64,000 nucleotides of DNA from Caprimulgus europaeus. Lineage: Eukaryota > Chordata > Aves > Caprimulgiformes > Caprimulgidae. The DNA is taken from contig OU015524.1 in NCBI GenBank assembly GCA_907165065.1, positions 35,593,295 to 35,657,294 on the forward strand, given 5' to 3'. Position 1 is the first letter of the stretch; each line of letters begins with the position of its first letter. The notes under the pieces are model-generated. The model had not been told where the DNA came from, searched no databases, and saw only the letters and a list, made by a program, of their open reading frames with translations. Shown piece by piece: positions 40,083 through 53,824 of this stretch. The position numbers and the translations under genes are program-made.

Positions 40083-40315
40083 ACACAGGAACTGCTATGC
40101 CGGGTCAGATGAAAGATCCATCAGCCCAATATCCTGCCGTTGACAACAGACAGAGGCAGATGCGCAGGAAAAGAATATAAGAACAGGGTGTGTGCAGCGT
40201 GATTCTCTGTCCACCCCCACCCCGCAAATATCCTCCCTGTTTCCGACAATCAGCAGTTTAAGGATTTCCTGAGCCAGATGTTGCATCTGGACCACTGCTT
40301 TCAACAGCCAAATAG
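40083..40315 (-). mobile_element. Ancient CR1 LINE fragment (reptile/archosaur type)
   Basis: Plus strand reads GGGTCAGATGAAAGATCCAT, AGCCCAATATCCTGCCG, GAATATAAGAACAGGG, ATCAGCAGTTTAAGGATTTC, CTGAGCCAGATGTTGCATCT. This is the ordered reverse complement of an old CR1 type shared with crocodilians and turtles. It is better preserved than the copy at 3838. Confidence 0.75.
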
Positions 40316-43300
40316 AAATTGAGACCCCCTTCTACCAAAAGAAAGATACAGGGGCTTGGCTGTATCTGCAGTCTGGCTAATGCAGTAGCAGCTGCAGAGA
40401 GTGGCTTTACTGCTTCTCTGAATTCAGGGAAGGCTTCTTCCTGTTTCTGACCTTCACATATGAAAATGCCATAAATTAAGCATTAGCACTAAGGAGAATT
40501 AATAGCTGTTGGACTTTACAAAGCTAGATTATGCCATCAGTAGTTTTATTAAGCAATCTATTAGTTGTTTTTACATGCACAAACATACAACCTACGTCTG
40601 TAAGCAGATGTTAACTGCAAAGCATATGGAATCTACTCCTTAAATATCTTACATATTAGAAAAGTTTGGTTGGATATTTGATTCAAATGCTCTTCCATCT
40701 AGCTAAGAAATGGAAAAAGGGGGAAAAAAAAAAAAAAGGTAAGTGTTGGTGTAGAAGCATGGGGCATTAGTTGGCCATAACTTCCCTTAAAGTGCTGCAG
40801 ATTCCTTGGGCAGCAGATGTCCTATACATGGCTATAAGGACCAGCCCTCATAGATCCAGAAATGGATTAATTTTTACCTTCAGAGAAGGGAGGAAGTGAA
40901 GAGAGAATACTTTCTTCAGGAAATCAGATTTTCCTGTGCTTGATCTCCATGCATAGCTTTGCCTTTTCTTTATTTTATTAACTGATTTGAAAGAAAAATT
41001 ATCTTTTCTTTCTGCCTTGAATAAAATCATCCTCCCTTCTCCTCTTGATCAAATGCCACCTACTTTTTTTAAATTTTTATTTTTATTGAGTTAACGCAAA
41101 AATAACTGAACTCTGAAACCCTAGTTCTAATCTTAGCGTACACACATGTCCAAGCCTGAAAACAAACTGAGTAAGATAAAAATAAAGGTGTTGGCAATTC
41201 CAAATATGTCTGCTTGGCATCTGCTAAGACCTTTAGAATGTCCTAATTAAACTCTCACATACTTTGTGATTTGAAACAGTTATACCTGCCTGATCTGGAT
41301 GCTCAGAAGGCTCTGCTGAGGCAGCAGACAATGAAGGAGAGAGATGCCTCACACTTATCACAGTAGAACCTTGTGGAGGGTGAGAAGAAAGGAAGAAGAA
41401 ATTGCCTAAACACAGACACACTGGAGAGTGTTTTCTTCTAAGAATTGCAGCTCCCAGATACTTCTGTTGCATTCTGCTACTTTAAGCTGTGCAGTTATTA
41501 AGAACTTGACTCTAAGTGGTTCCAGTCCATCAGTTACTCAGTGTATCACAATATCCATTGAACTGGTCATACCACATTCCATTCCAGTGAAATTAGAGCA
41601 TCACTGATTTTGTGACAATTTAGTTCCTGATTATTCAGAGAGTGTTTAGTACATGTTTTCCTTCAAGGAAGAAGGATACCACTCATGTACCCAAGCAGTT
41701 TTCTTAGCTGGAGTTGACTTAGTTTGAAGTTTACCTACTCCAAAACCCGAAAGCCATAAACCTTATTGCCTGTGCACTGCAGTTCCCAGCATCCTGAAGC
41801 TACCCAAAGGAGAGAAGAAACTGAGACATCCCCCAAGATCAAGGTCAGACCTCCCATTAGGTAGGGACGTGCAGGTCTTCTCTATTTTTCCTTTTCTCTC
41901 GCAGGAGTCTTTAGAGAAATCAGACACCTTCAAGGAGCTGGAGTTTTCTCAAAACATTTTTCATCTCACAGAGGGTTGCAGGCAGAGGAAATAGTGCTCA
42001 CTTTCCTGCAGTTCCCACCCCGCTTCTGTCCAAACCTCTCTGCACTCCACCATGCAGTCAACTAGTTCTGCCATCCCCGTGCAGCCATGGAAGAGGGACA
42101 GAAAAAGTGAGTCTGTCTGCAGGGCTGAAAAGGGAAGACATGGCAAATGGAGAAACCAAAATCATCCCTTTCTGTAGACCCTCTTCAAGGACAAATGACA
42201 GACATAATCTTGCCCATAGTTTTTGGCAATTATATTACATTTAAAATGCTATTAATTGATCTTCATTTTGTCAGTAAACTATTTTAAAATAATGAGAAAG
42301 CATCAGTATGTAAAGAGAAATTGTTGGAGACTTCACACAAGTTGGGATTGCCAGAAATATCCACTTGCATGTCACAGCCAGTGACTCCTGTTAGAAAGAG
42401 CAGCACCAGAGCCACCTGTTACCTCACACGTGGATGTGTGTGTCTCTCAGGAGAGTGTTCAGTCTGAGCCCTGCCATACCCATGCTGGGCTTAAAGTTAA
42501 ATATTAATTAACTGAGAAGTGCAGTGCAGATGTGTAGTCACACACAGTCCTGCAAGCACCACTCTTGTCAAGCCTGAGAACTCAGTTTTCCAAAATGCAG
42601 CAGTGACAATTCAGTTCAAACAAGACAGCCCAGTAGTTGCAATTACACCATAATTGGAACTGTCAGTGGAAGTAGCATATTTTCTGACTAAGAAATCACT
42701 GATCACTTTAGGCCTATGCAAAATAGAGGGAAAAAACCTATCTAAAAACTTGCTTTGGACTATTACACTAAAGATTTTTTTAAAAAAACTTTTTTTTTTT
42801 TCTCCTGTTTGCTGTTTGCCAGATGTTAACAGAATTGCTAATGCATTTGCACAGGTGGTAGAGATCTTTGAAGGCAAAGTTTACAAGAGACATATAAAAT
42901 GCATCTCCTATTCTCAAATACAATTTATTATTTTTAACTGCCCTAAGTGAAAGCAATAAAATTCCCTGCTCAGCACTTGAGGAATGAGTATCTGACAAGG
43001 AATGCAGCAGATTTGCCCCCAAATAACTTTGCCCTGACCCACCAAACAGAGGGATAAAAAAACCAAGACAGTTCTTCACTCCCCTCCTCCTTTTCTGAGA
43101 AGTCAGCATTCTCCACTGAAAACAATCCAGTGTCAGTAAGTGACAATTCTGGAATTCTCCCTGGGACTTAAATCACAGCTGAGACACTAAATCACTTAAT
43201 GAGAATGTGTCCTATTGCAAAATATTTGTATCAGGGTCCCATTGCACTGTCCTTAGGTGCATTTTTTTTTTTTTAACAAAATAGGCATTTTATTCCACTT

Positions 43301-43794
43301 GGGCACATCATAAAATTGCCACCAAATAATATTTCATGTGGCAGTTCAGTAATAATCAAAGAAACATGCTGGGTACATTATTCTAAATGTTAGCCCTAAT
43401 CCTCCAGGCAAATACTAATGGATAGTAGCAATTTGTGTAGCCATTGGAGCATAAAAATGAACTTTTAAAAATATCTAGCACTTAAAAAGCAAACAAACAA
43501 ACACACACAATAGTTTGCTTGTCAGAGCACAAACAACTTCCCCACAAAACATCTGAGACAAAATGAAATGGCAAAAGTTTGGACAAATCCAGTTTAGTCA
43601 CTGTGTGCGGCTCTCTGCCCGCACTAGGAAAGTTTGATACTTTCCTGTTTTATACTGGCATGAATGCAGCTGCACTAAAGGAACAACAAAGGAAGCAGCA
43701 ATATGCACAAGATGAGACAGATTTAGCAAACTGGAAAACATTACCTGTTTCCCTGCTACAGGACAGTGGATACCATAGCTATCAGTAGATATAT
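40316..43794. other. Intergenic, no gene seen
   Basis: AT-rich sequence with A/T homopolymers near 40725-40738, 42788-42800 and 43262-43274. One possible cryptic exon-like segment at 42822-42855 is described in the findings. Otherwise nothing was recognised. Confidence 0.55.
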
Positions 43795-44380
43795 GGCCAG
43801 CAGGTTGGGGGAGGTGATTCTCCCTTGTGCTCCACTCTCGTAAGGCCCCACCTGGAGCACTGAGTCCACTTCTGGAGCTCCCAACACAACAAAGACATGG
43901 ACCAGTTAGAACGAGTCCAGAGGAGGCCATCAGAGTCAGCAGAGGGATGATTCAAGGGCTGGAGCACCTCTCCTATGAGGACAGGCTGAGAGAGTTGGGG
44001 CTGTTCAGCCTGGAGAAGAGAGAGCTGACAGGAGACCTTATAGCGGCCTTCCAATACCTGAAGGGGCTACAGGAAAGCTGGGGAGGGACTTTTTACAAGG
44101 GCAGTTAATGATAGAACAAGGGGTGATCACTTTAAGCTGAAAGAGGGCAGGTTTAGATTAAATATGAGGAAGAAATTCTTTACTGTGAGGGGGTGAGACA
44201 CTGGAACAGGTTGCCCGAGGAAGTTGTGGATGCCCCCTCCCTGGAAGTGTTCAAGGCCAGGTTGGATGAGGCTTTGAGCAACCTGGTCTAGTGGAAGGTG
44301 TCCCTGCTCATGGCAGCGGGGCTGGAACTGGATGATCTTTAAGGTCCCTTCCAACCCAGACCATTCTGTGATTCCGTGAT
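43795..44380 (+). mobile_element. CR1 LINE, 3' 586 bp
   Basis: The longest LINE copy here. In order it carries GGCCAGCAGGTTGGGGGAGG, GCCCCACCTGGAGCACTGAG, a CTCTCCTATGAGGACAGGCT block, GTTGGGGCTGTTCAGCCTGG, AGAAATTCTTTACTGTGAGG, CACTGGAACAGGTTGCCC, GAACTGGATGATCTTTAAGG, and the ATTCTGTGATTCCGTGATT end. This is the end of ORF2 plus the 3' UTR of an avian CR1, little diverged and so fairly young. It is 5'-truncated and not mobile on its own. Confidence 0.96.
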
Positions 44381-45286
44381 TAGACCAAAACTAGCAAAAA
44401 GTGATTGCAGAGACAAACACCGGACATATAAGTGACATTGCAGATACACACATGAAGCCAAGGTCCTCGTGTAAACAGGTACATTTCTACTGGAAAAATA
44501 ATGACACTATGCTATATGTGATAACTTACCTTGTAGGAGGCAAAACCCTCTGACTTCAATCTACGTGGCTTAACTTGTCACTTGAGCTTTTCCAAACTTC
44601 CACTGAAAATGGAAGAACATATTCTCTTGGAATCACTGAACAATTTTAATGTGTCTTTTTATTCTCTAATTAATTGGTTGAAAACAAACAAGCAGATTGA
44701 CTCACACACACAAGACTAAAATTTCCCTATTTTTCACCACACTCCTCCTGTTCCCCACTTTCAATGTTAAAACTGCACAATTTGATCTTTCCTTTTTGGA
44801 AACTACAAGCTTTCATACTTGAGGGCAGCAGGAAAATCTGCTGCCTACCTCCTCACGTTCAGACCCTGGACAGCAAGATATCCCAGCTAACATGTCCTGG
44901 GAATGTGCTGCCAAGGTGCAGGCAGTGATTCAGAGCTGCCCCATGGGACCAGCATGCTAGAAGAGCTATTGAGCCCAGCATGACTTGATCTGGCTTCTTT
45001 AAGGCCACATGTCCCATGGCATCCTCCAGCCACCCTGGCTCCCAGGGAGGCTTTTACCCATAAATCTGGAGGAACAGGGATGGCAGGATGGCAGATGTCC
45101 ATGCAGTGCTGTGTCAATGCTGAGGAAAGACAAGTCCCGTACAGTAAGCCTAAGACAAAGCTTCCGTCTATCTGAGTGTTAAGGCATTCATTTGAGAGGA
45201 AAGAGTTCTGGTCTTGATATCTGAACCAGAGATCATTTGTAGCTTCTTTTTAATCAACAGACTTATGCATATATACATATACAGGC

Positions 45287-45300
45287 ATATATATATATAT
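45287..45300. repeat. Short AT microsatellite
   Basis: (AT)7, preceded by imperfect ATATACATATACAGGC from about 45269. Confidence 0.8.
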
Positions 45301-47077
45301 TTAACTAATGGAGCTTTGGTCTAGCATTTGCTGAGGGTGGGTACCCTCTGCTTATTTGTGGGGTCGAGCCTGAAGCTCCAAGTTCACAGTAATATATTGC
45401 ATGTATCACCAGGTAGGAATGCTTCTCCTTCAAATCTGACCTCTATCTTTATTGTTAGAAATATTTTTATCTGAATAATGCGGTAAACATATTTTCCCAA
45501 ATTGTTTTCAAGGAGCAAATAATATGAAGCACTACATCTATGAAAAAATCCAAACAAACATAGCAATTGTTTTGTAGAGTCTATTCAGTATAATTTGAAT
45601 ATTGCCTTTTGAAAACTGCCACTTCTCCTGCTATTTATATTATGATTCAGTTCATGAAATGAACTTGCCTGAACATGGAAGATTATCAGTATTCAGCAAA
45701 CACCGTTTGTTAGTCAACATTCAAGTTCAGAGAAGCTTAGCAACATCTCTGTGAGTGTTTGGTGGAAATCTGTGAACTATACTTTTAGTGGACAGAATCT
45801 GCTTTTTGAAGTGATCTGAAAAATACCTTGCATTCCTGTTTATAATACAAACAGTACAAATTAAAATGGTAAAGTACTAGAGATGAACCAATTGCAGACT
45901 TCACAAATAAAATATTAATAAATTCAGTGTGCCCAAAACCTTCAATTGCAGTATTTGAAGATCATTGACTTCCTCTGATATAGTTATCCTAAACTTTCAA
46001 AATAACAACTTCTTAAACAGTTCTCTGTCTTTTCCCTCTCTGTAGATAGAGAATTTCCACCAAAACATGTTGCTCACTTAAGACTTCATATTTATACTGA
46101 TCCTGTATACTAGAAAGGAGACAAGAAATATCAAGCATATTTTTCAAAATGCATTGCCAGACATAGAAGAGACAGAATCAAGTTAGTTACCTTCATGACC
46201 TCAGGAAAAAGGACAGCTTGTGCTTCTGGTGATAGAAGTGACCAGACCAATATTTGGTCTCTGTCAGACAACATACTCTCAGCTCTGGAAGGACAAGATG
46301 ACAAACAATTGAACCAGTGTTTTCTCTTAGATGTAGCTCTGCCATCTTATGTGTCAGTGTGGCAGCTATGTTAAATCACAGTCTCTCACGGGATATTACC
46401 ACTCAGGAGTGGCACATGGGAAACTAGTAATTGGTACTAAAACTGCCTGGTCTTTCACCTCTGTTCCTGGTAACTCAACAGGTTTCCCATTTCCATGCTT
46501 GATGAGTTACTCTAACTCTGGGAAAAACCTTCACACACTCAGAGCTGTAACACACATTTCAGTGTTATCTTCATTTTGCCCAGCAGATATCCCTGCCTCA
46601 GTGCAGGTACTGGTGTTCACATCATAGAAACAGATGCTTTAAGGCTGTGTATAATGACATAACACGATCCCATGGCTAGAAGATGAAATTAGATAAGTTC
46701 AAATGCTAAAGCACACACATTCCTACTGTGAGGAAATTAAGCAGTTAAGCAGCCTATGAAAGGAGGCAGTAAATTCTCCATGGCTTCAAGTCTGTGTCAA
46801 TATTGAACTCTTTCACACCTGGCTCAAATGTTCTGGGCACAAACTAAGAACTGCATGGTGAAACTCTATGGTTTGTCCTATAAGGAAAGCTGAAAGAGAT
46901 TAATATTAATAAACCCTCCTGGCTTTAAAACCTACCAGTTCTCTGGCCTCTTATCAAAGTGCCACCAAGACATTCAGAAAAATTCTCCAATCTATTGTTT
47001 TCAGATTTAAAAAATTTTCTAATTTTGGAAACATGCTCCTATTTCTTAGTGTTTGCTCCACTTTTTATTTTCCTGAC

Positions 47078-47106
47078 TTTTTTTTTTGGGGGGGGGGGGG
47101 GGGGGG
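47078..47106 (+). repeat. T10-G19 homopolymer junction
   Basis: Ten T are followed directly by nineteen G, then AATC. The G run can form a quadruplex on the plus strand. True length is uncertain because such runs are error-prone in assembly. Confidence 0.85.
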
Positions 47107-48178
47107 AATCAAACAACAAAACAAAACTTTCCCAAAAGATCTGCTTAAACTGCTAAATATTTCTGCCTACTTCAGATGCAACCCTGGTTTTATGCATTCA
47201 TTATAAGATAGTACAAATAATTTTAAAATTGCTTAACTTTGATTTTATCCTGAAATACCAATCAAGTAGGTTTTCTCAAAGATAATCTGGGGTCTTATTT
47301 CAGTAATCAACAGATACTTCAAGTAGACCATGTGCTAAACATCTCTGCAGGCATCACTTACTGCATTAAGGATTTACTCAATGCTTGAAGAAGTAGAAAT
47401 CTGAAGTTAAATGTCAAAATCTACATTTAGTTAATTTTACAAATCATGAATACAAATCACTTCCCTCTGACACGGCTGACCAACATTAGACCTATTCTGT
47501 TATATAATGTTGAAAGTATATAAACCATCCGAACTCATTTCCCCTTTGACTTCCTACAATCTAAGTAAGTTAATGCATCTCTTTTTTCATCACCTGTCGT
47601 TCATATGGGGGAGAGCAGAAGATAAAGATCTGTCCTACTAAGGAATCTGCAGACAATTGACTTTCCAGCGAACCCCTATAATGTATTATTCATTTTCCAA
47701 ATGAGATCCTGCCAAATCTGGAGAGTCTGTGTGCAAAAACATCCTGATGTGATTCAATATTTTATTCAACAAACTGATATTATTAATATTATTATTGTTA
47801 GTGGCCTAGTTTCCTAAGATATTGAAAATGTATAATCACAGTAAGTGTCTTCCCTTAATAACTTCTAAGCACACGGCCAATTTCAGTCACATTTTAAGAG
47901 GAACAGAGGTGTAAAATACATTAAATTCCTACAAGGTTGTTAAACTGAACTGAGGAAAAACTTCTGTTACTGCTCCACTGAAAAATGCCAAGAGTATTAG
48001 ACATCAGCAAATGCAATACATTGTGGGTATCCCAGCTCTGGGAACAGCTTTGGTTGGCATTTGCCCTGTAGATCAGACAAGATCTACCCATAAGACAGAA
48101 AGATATATTAGACCTCAGTAGCTTTGCTGCTCACAACACTATTTTCTATACAGTGATTGGTTTGTTGTTTTGGGTTTG

Positions 48179-48203
48179 TTTTTTTTTTTTTGGGAGGGGG
48201 GGG
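48179..48203 (+). repeat. T13 followed by G-rich run
   Basis: Thirteen T, then GGGA and eight G, followed by TGGTGGGTG. It resembles the T/G junction about 1.1 kb to the left. Confidence 0.8.
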
Positions 48204-51200
48204 TGGTGGGTGAGACAAAAGTGTTTGTGTAGTCCCAACCTGCTGCACACCAAGCGACTGCCTGCGGGTGCCATCCAGGCTACAGGTTAATTCCATGCAA
48301 AAGATTCCCTCAGCCTCCCAAGACCCACTGCTGCCATTCCTTGTCCCCCACTGATGAAGGGGAAGACCTGGAGTCCTCCTACTCAGCCAGGCACTTCAAC
48401 CCAGGAGCCATCATCTCTACGCCATGTCCTGTGAGCAGGTCTCATCTAGTCTCCAGCCCTCCCTCCCAAGAAGAGTAGGCCAGCTAATTACGCAAGCCAT
48501 AAAATTGAATGCAGTAATTTCATCACAATAATATTTGCATTATTTCATTACATTGTTATGGCTTTGATTTTCTGTTGGAATTCTGTGTTTCTACCTTCTC
48601 TTTTGTAAGTGAAGTTCTCATCTGCAAACTAAACAATATAGAATGATGCTGTATCTATAAGGAGAAAAAAGCTACTAAAAAACCCACTGAACTGAAAAAT
48701 GACCCAACCTCTATGTCAAAATTTTTCCCGGAACTGATAAATACTAGATAGACTGCAAGAAAAATTGAAAATTATTTTTAAAATATGACTGTAATAGCTA
48801 ACCAATTTGGACATTCCTATGGAAACTTAGAAAATCAAGTTCAAGCCACAGAGATTTAAAATACCAAGGCAAAAAAGATCAGATTCTTAGACTCCCTAAA
48901 CACACAGGACAAAATATTTGTTTTGACTGAAAGATCTCCCAATATATTAAAAAAAAGTTTACTTACATAATAGAAATCTGTATGTAAAAAGAATAATGTA
49001 CTCTTTATAGCCTGACATCATCCATCTCATCTTTCTGATGAAAACCAATTGTACTATATGCTTTAAATATTTTGTCACTGGAAGTTCAGCTAGAAAAACA
49101 AATGCCTAACAATTTTATTGTTCAGTTCCTGAAAGAACTCTGGTTTTCATTAAAGCAAAGACTACTTACAAAAACAGCTTTTCAAAGGCTGCGTATGATA
49201 CCACAGACTGACATTAGGTACTTAAATGAAGCCCATGGTAAGAATAAATCACGGCATATTTGCATCATCAAACTAGATATTTGCAACCAATTGCTATGGA
49301 ATTAAAGCCACTGACAGCATTACAGCATGGACAGTCAAAGCATTACAAAATAACTTTCCCTGTGGTTTTAAATAGTTAAGATGACATCGGAGTGGCTATC
49401 TCTGGCATTGCAAAGCACCACATATTGCCAAGCCACAGCTCTTCTGGTTCTGAGCAGGACTGGGTCTTATTGCTAAGAATTTTTTTTTAAACATATAAAG
49501 AGTCTGGTCCGACAACAAACCAGTTTGTTACTTCGGGAGTTTTGCTATTGACTTAGTGAAACTATCACACTAAGCAAAACCAGGACACTTAGTTGGACAC
49601 AGAGTCAGGGTGTGACAAACCATTTGAGGTGCAACAGCTGAGCACATGCCTATCCTGGGTAGAAGTGTGCTGCTACTGCTTCTGTAGCCTTCCTTTTCAC
49701 GCTCTGTCTGAACTAAACTCTGCTCTACACAGTACACTTTTCTTTTATTCTCTCTTTGTAGGGAGACAATCCTGACACGATAACATAGATCTCCTGCAAT
49801 GCAGAATATTAATCATACTGAATAATTTCCTCAAGTGTCTTTATCTTATTTTTGGAAAGCACAATCTATCAAAAGTAGCATTAGTCAGATTTGAGAAACC
49901 AAACATTTCCTTCGTCTGCTGTCTGAAAATTCTCTTTCAATTTTTCATGCTTATTCTCATCTGAAAGGTAGATTTTATTGAAAAGTTTGAAAGTAAATAT
50001 ATCCAGCTATTCCTTAAGTTACAGAAGGTTGGGCAAAAAATACACTTTTCCTACTGTACAAAGAAGAAAAAAACATCTTGTCTTTCTCTGCACAGGTAGG
50101 AATGTCTGCTCTGTTAGATTTGGCATGTATGTTGTTCTTACTCTGCAACATCTACACAATTGTGCTAGATGATAAAAAATTCCTACCAGCAGTAACAGAA
50201 AAAAAAAATAAAATCACTTCTGCTTTTATTCGTTCTCCTTAAACCAACATCTAAGTGTAATGAAACTCTCCTCCTTTTCAGATTAAATTCTGATTTTATT
50301 CTACTCTCTGGGTCAGTTTCACACAACTGATTTTAATACAAGGAGGCAACCAGGCCAGTCATTTATTGATTTCAGTTGGTTCTTGTCCTACTGGGTGGTA
50401 AGAACCTCCTACGAAATGCTTAGTGACTTTAAATTCTGTTGACCTCCAGGCAGCTGAGTGCTCTCAGCATCTTGAAAGACTGAGTCTCTGCATTCACAGC
50501 TTCAGACATGGTCACAATATAATCATGAGGTGCTTTTAAAGTAGTTTTCAGGACTGCCTGTTCCCTTCTTCTGCCAGGGACATCAGTAAAGCAAAGCATT
50601 AACTTTCCATTAAATAAAAAAAGGCAAAAAAGCAGGACTCAAGCTTTGTATCAGAAAAGGACACGGTCCTTCGGAACTTGTAAGTCACCTTTGCTATTAC
50701 CCGAGAGTGAAATAAGAACAGCCAATTACCTACAACATTTTATCTCCCTAAAACACTACAGAAAAGCTCAGCATACTAAGGGAAGTAGGACCCAGCCATG
50801 CAGCATGAAACACGTCATAGGTCTGACCCTGCAGAACCTCTCTCTTCCTCAAAGGAAAAAAGAAAAAAAAAAAAAAGGGCATGAGAAGAGACAGGGATTG
50901 CACCCTACAACCCTACGTGCCTCCCTGCATGTGCAGATGGTGCAGATGGCAGAGTAGGATACTTCAGCTAGAAAATGCAAAGCAGAGTCAGTGAAAGGGT
51001 GTGGTGGGGACCAGGCATGCTCAATAGCTCTTTGTCTCTACAGCTGTATAGGAAATTTTAGCTGTTGGCAGTCTGCCTTGGCAAGCCACACCTTGTCACC
51101 CTTTCTGAGCAGAGACGAAAGAAAGAAGAAGGGGAGCTAAGTAAGAGCCCTCTGTTGATTCAGCCACCAGTTCAGGGGTATACTAAAATGTGGTGCTTGA

Positions 51201-51384
51201 GTACCTGCTTTGCTTTGGCTATAGGCTAGAGATTTCTGCTTTGCTCTTAAATTGAGGAATAGTTGTTGGCCTAAGTGCTGGAATAGCAAATGCTGGTAGG
51301 ACTGTGAAACATATAGGAAGGCAAGATGCTTTCCCAGCATGGGAAAGAGCTCAGCTGAAGTACTCTGCCCCATTTGGACTCCGT

Positions 51385-51805
51385 ACTTCACAGATGGAGC
51401 CAAATGGAGATAGCCCTGAGGAGAGCAATGGAAACTAATCTGAGGTCCAGAAAACCTGACGTAGAAGGAAAGACTGAATAAACTGGAGTTGTTTAGAGGA
51501 AAGGATTGAGAGGAGACTTGATAACAATCTTCAGCACGTAAGGCTGCAAAAAGAAAGGAAAGGAACAAACTGTTTTCTAGGTCCAGTGTGGACAGGATGA
51601 GAAGTAATATACCTGATTTGCAGTATGAGAAATTTGGGGAACAGTCCTCTAACAAAGAAGAAAATAAAACACTGGACAGATTGTCTGGAGAGGTCATTAT
51701 GGGTGGTATTTAAGAATAGATCAGACAAATCTCTATGACAAGTGATGTTGGTTTAAGTGATCCTTCCCTGAACAGGGAGTAGACTTCATAACCTTCCGGA
51801 GATCA
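51385..51805 (+). mobile_element. Older CR1 LINE 3' fragment
   Basis: Plus-oriented, diverged CR1: GAGGAGAGCAATGGAAACTA, GGAAAGACTGAATAAACTGG, AGTTGTTTAGAGGAAAGGAT, GAGGAGACTTGATAACAATC, AATAGATCAGACAAATCTCT. The motif order matches the old reptile-type CR1, not the young avian subfamilies. The antisense 186-codon open frame over it is an artefact of this element. Confidence 0.8.
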
Positions 51806-53824
51806 TAGCTTGAGAAACTCTAAATGAGATAAACTGTGTGTTATGGTCACACTGTAGACCCCTGGACAGTACATGTGAATGAAGGTCAGTAAGGACTACA
51901 CCATACTAACAGGCCAAACGGATTCCTTGGCACTTTGGAGGAGGATCTTGGGTACTTATTTCAGGCCATATTGTGTGCAAAGCTTTACCTACTGACACTC
52001 ACTCCCTTTGCCATTTCCAAGTCATTTCTGCTTATCTGGGAGCTGATTCAGAGAAGCCAGTCTTCCAGTCACTAATAGGGCCTCACTTGGCCTCCTTTCA
52101 CATGAGAGAGGAAGGGGTCTGGGAAAAAAAAAGTCATATCCTCACACCAGTTGTTAGAAATCACAGCTTTTTTTTAGGTCAACAGAACTCTCTTATATCT
52201 GCTTCCAAATTTGGATTAACAAGGAACCAGAGTATGTCTACAGTAAGCAGAGCCTTGGGGTGGGAAAAGAGCCTGCTTCTTGGGTAAGTTAAGAGGACTA
52301 AAGAGACAGAGCCACATCCTACATACCTCCTGGATGTACAAAGGGCCAAGAGCCTTCTGGCCACCCCTAGCTCAGGTGAATCTTCTCCTCCAACCAGCCC
52401 AAAGACAGCAAGAATCCTTACAGGAAAGTTCACCATCCTTTCCTTCATGCTGGGCAGACAATGCCCTCACCCTCATTCAGCTCTGCAGGAAGCACATTCT
52501 GGTGAGCACTGCAGTTTAAGGAATGCAAGCATGTTAATTATTAGAGCTTCAAAAGATACAAGTTCCAGTGGGCTGGATTCCAGAGTTCTGAATGAAATGA
52601 AAACCTCATCTTGATCTCCCTCAGCCCACAGTGTGAGTTGTTAGTAGTGGGGGGGGAAGGAGGAATTTCAGTACACACAAGATGGTTTATCAGTGCAAAA
52701 CAGTAATACACAGCTTTAGGAATATGGGATCATTTTAAAGTAAAAGCTGTTGGGCAGCGTTCCTTACACAGGCTTACTCTTCATTGCTGTTAGGAAAATT
52801 CAACAGGAAAAATCCAGTGTAATGTTTACACTGCCTTCCTTTAAAACAGATGTAAGCACATCTCCCCCTTCTCTACTGTTTGTTTGGAGTTCCCATCTCA
52901 GTTCCTGTGCTGTGACCATGGTATGTAATGGGCGCCACTGAGATTCTGAAGGCCATAAGCAAAAAGGATAATTTAAAAATATTACAGATAGAGGAACTCA
53001 GTTCTGAAATTTCCCATCTTTCCCCACTATAGTTTCTTGGTGTTTCTCCCCTTTTGCAGGAGAGTATGTAAAGCTATTATTCTGCCGTTTGCCTCTCTCT
53101 CTGTCTGAGGAAGCCTGTGAGAGAAGCAAGAAAAATACCAAATGTTTTCATCCTCTGGCTGCTGAAAAGCTGTGATTCTAGGCACTGGGGGTAAGAAGGG
53201 TAGCACAAGTATTTCTCCACCTCTAGCTACTCAGGCAAGACAGCACAACAAAAACAGAAGTTCAAAATTTGGTCTGTCCTGCCCAGGTTCCTACTGTGAC
53301 ACACATGGACAAAACAAGCTTGTTTAGATTATGATGAAGCATCAGATGGCTCATCTAGTAAAACATTAGATCAGAAGATATCTAATTAAATAGGAGGTGT
53401 GCACAGAAGGAAAAGAAGGATAATTCTCTTATGAGAACTTAAGAGCCCAACCACCATCACAATTGAATACTGTAGAAAATAGTAGAATCTCATTCTGTAC
53501 ACAAAAAGTATTTTTCCATTGAGTGAGAGAGGAAATAATGTGAAGACTGACTCAGCCATGGAGGCATGACTCTTCTCCAGTCCAGGCAGAGACAAAGCCT
53601 TCTCCTTGCTAGCCCACTGGTGCAAGCTGTCAATGTCAGAAGGTGTAAATCTCCAGCTCTTTCTACTTTTTAGACACTCAGTTTGTTTTGTGAATCACAG
53701 AGGTTAAGTAATAGCTATTTCTAAAGGTTAATATCTCTACTATTCACCGCTAGCACATGACATGTCTCCTCCTCTCATGATGACTGCAGCATGTGCCTGA
53801 ATGGATTTGGCACAACTTAAAAGT
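51806..53824. other. Intergenic, no gene seen
   Basis: Unique-looking sequence with a short G run near 52650. No coding, RNA or transposon signature was recognised. Confidence 0.55.

Larger units (their letters stand above)
44381..51384. other. Intergenic, no gene seen
   Basis: AT-rich unique-looking DNA with an AT microsatellite (45287-45300) and two T/G homopolymer junctions (47078-47106, 48179-48203). No exon or RNA gene was recognised. Confidence 0.55.

Noticed and set aside
43579-44108. Open frames on both strands
   Set aside because: They fall largely within the CR1 3' region at 43795-44380, which is truncated.
51137-51697. 186-codon minus-strand open frame
   Set aside because: Much of it is the antisense of a decayed CR1 copy, and the rest shows no domain.
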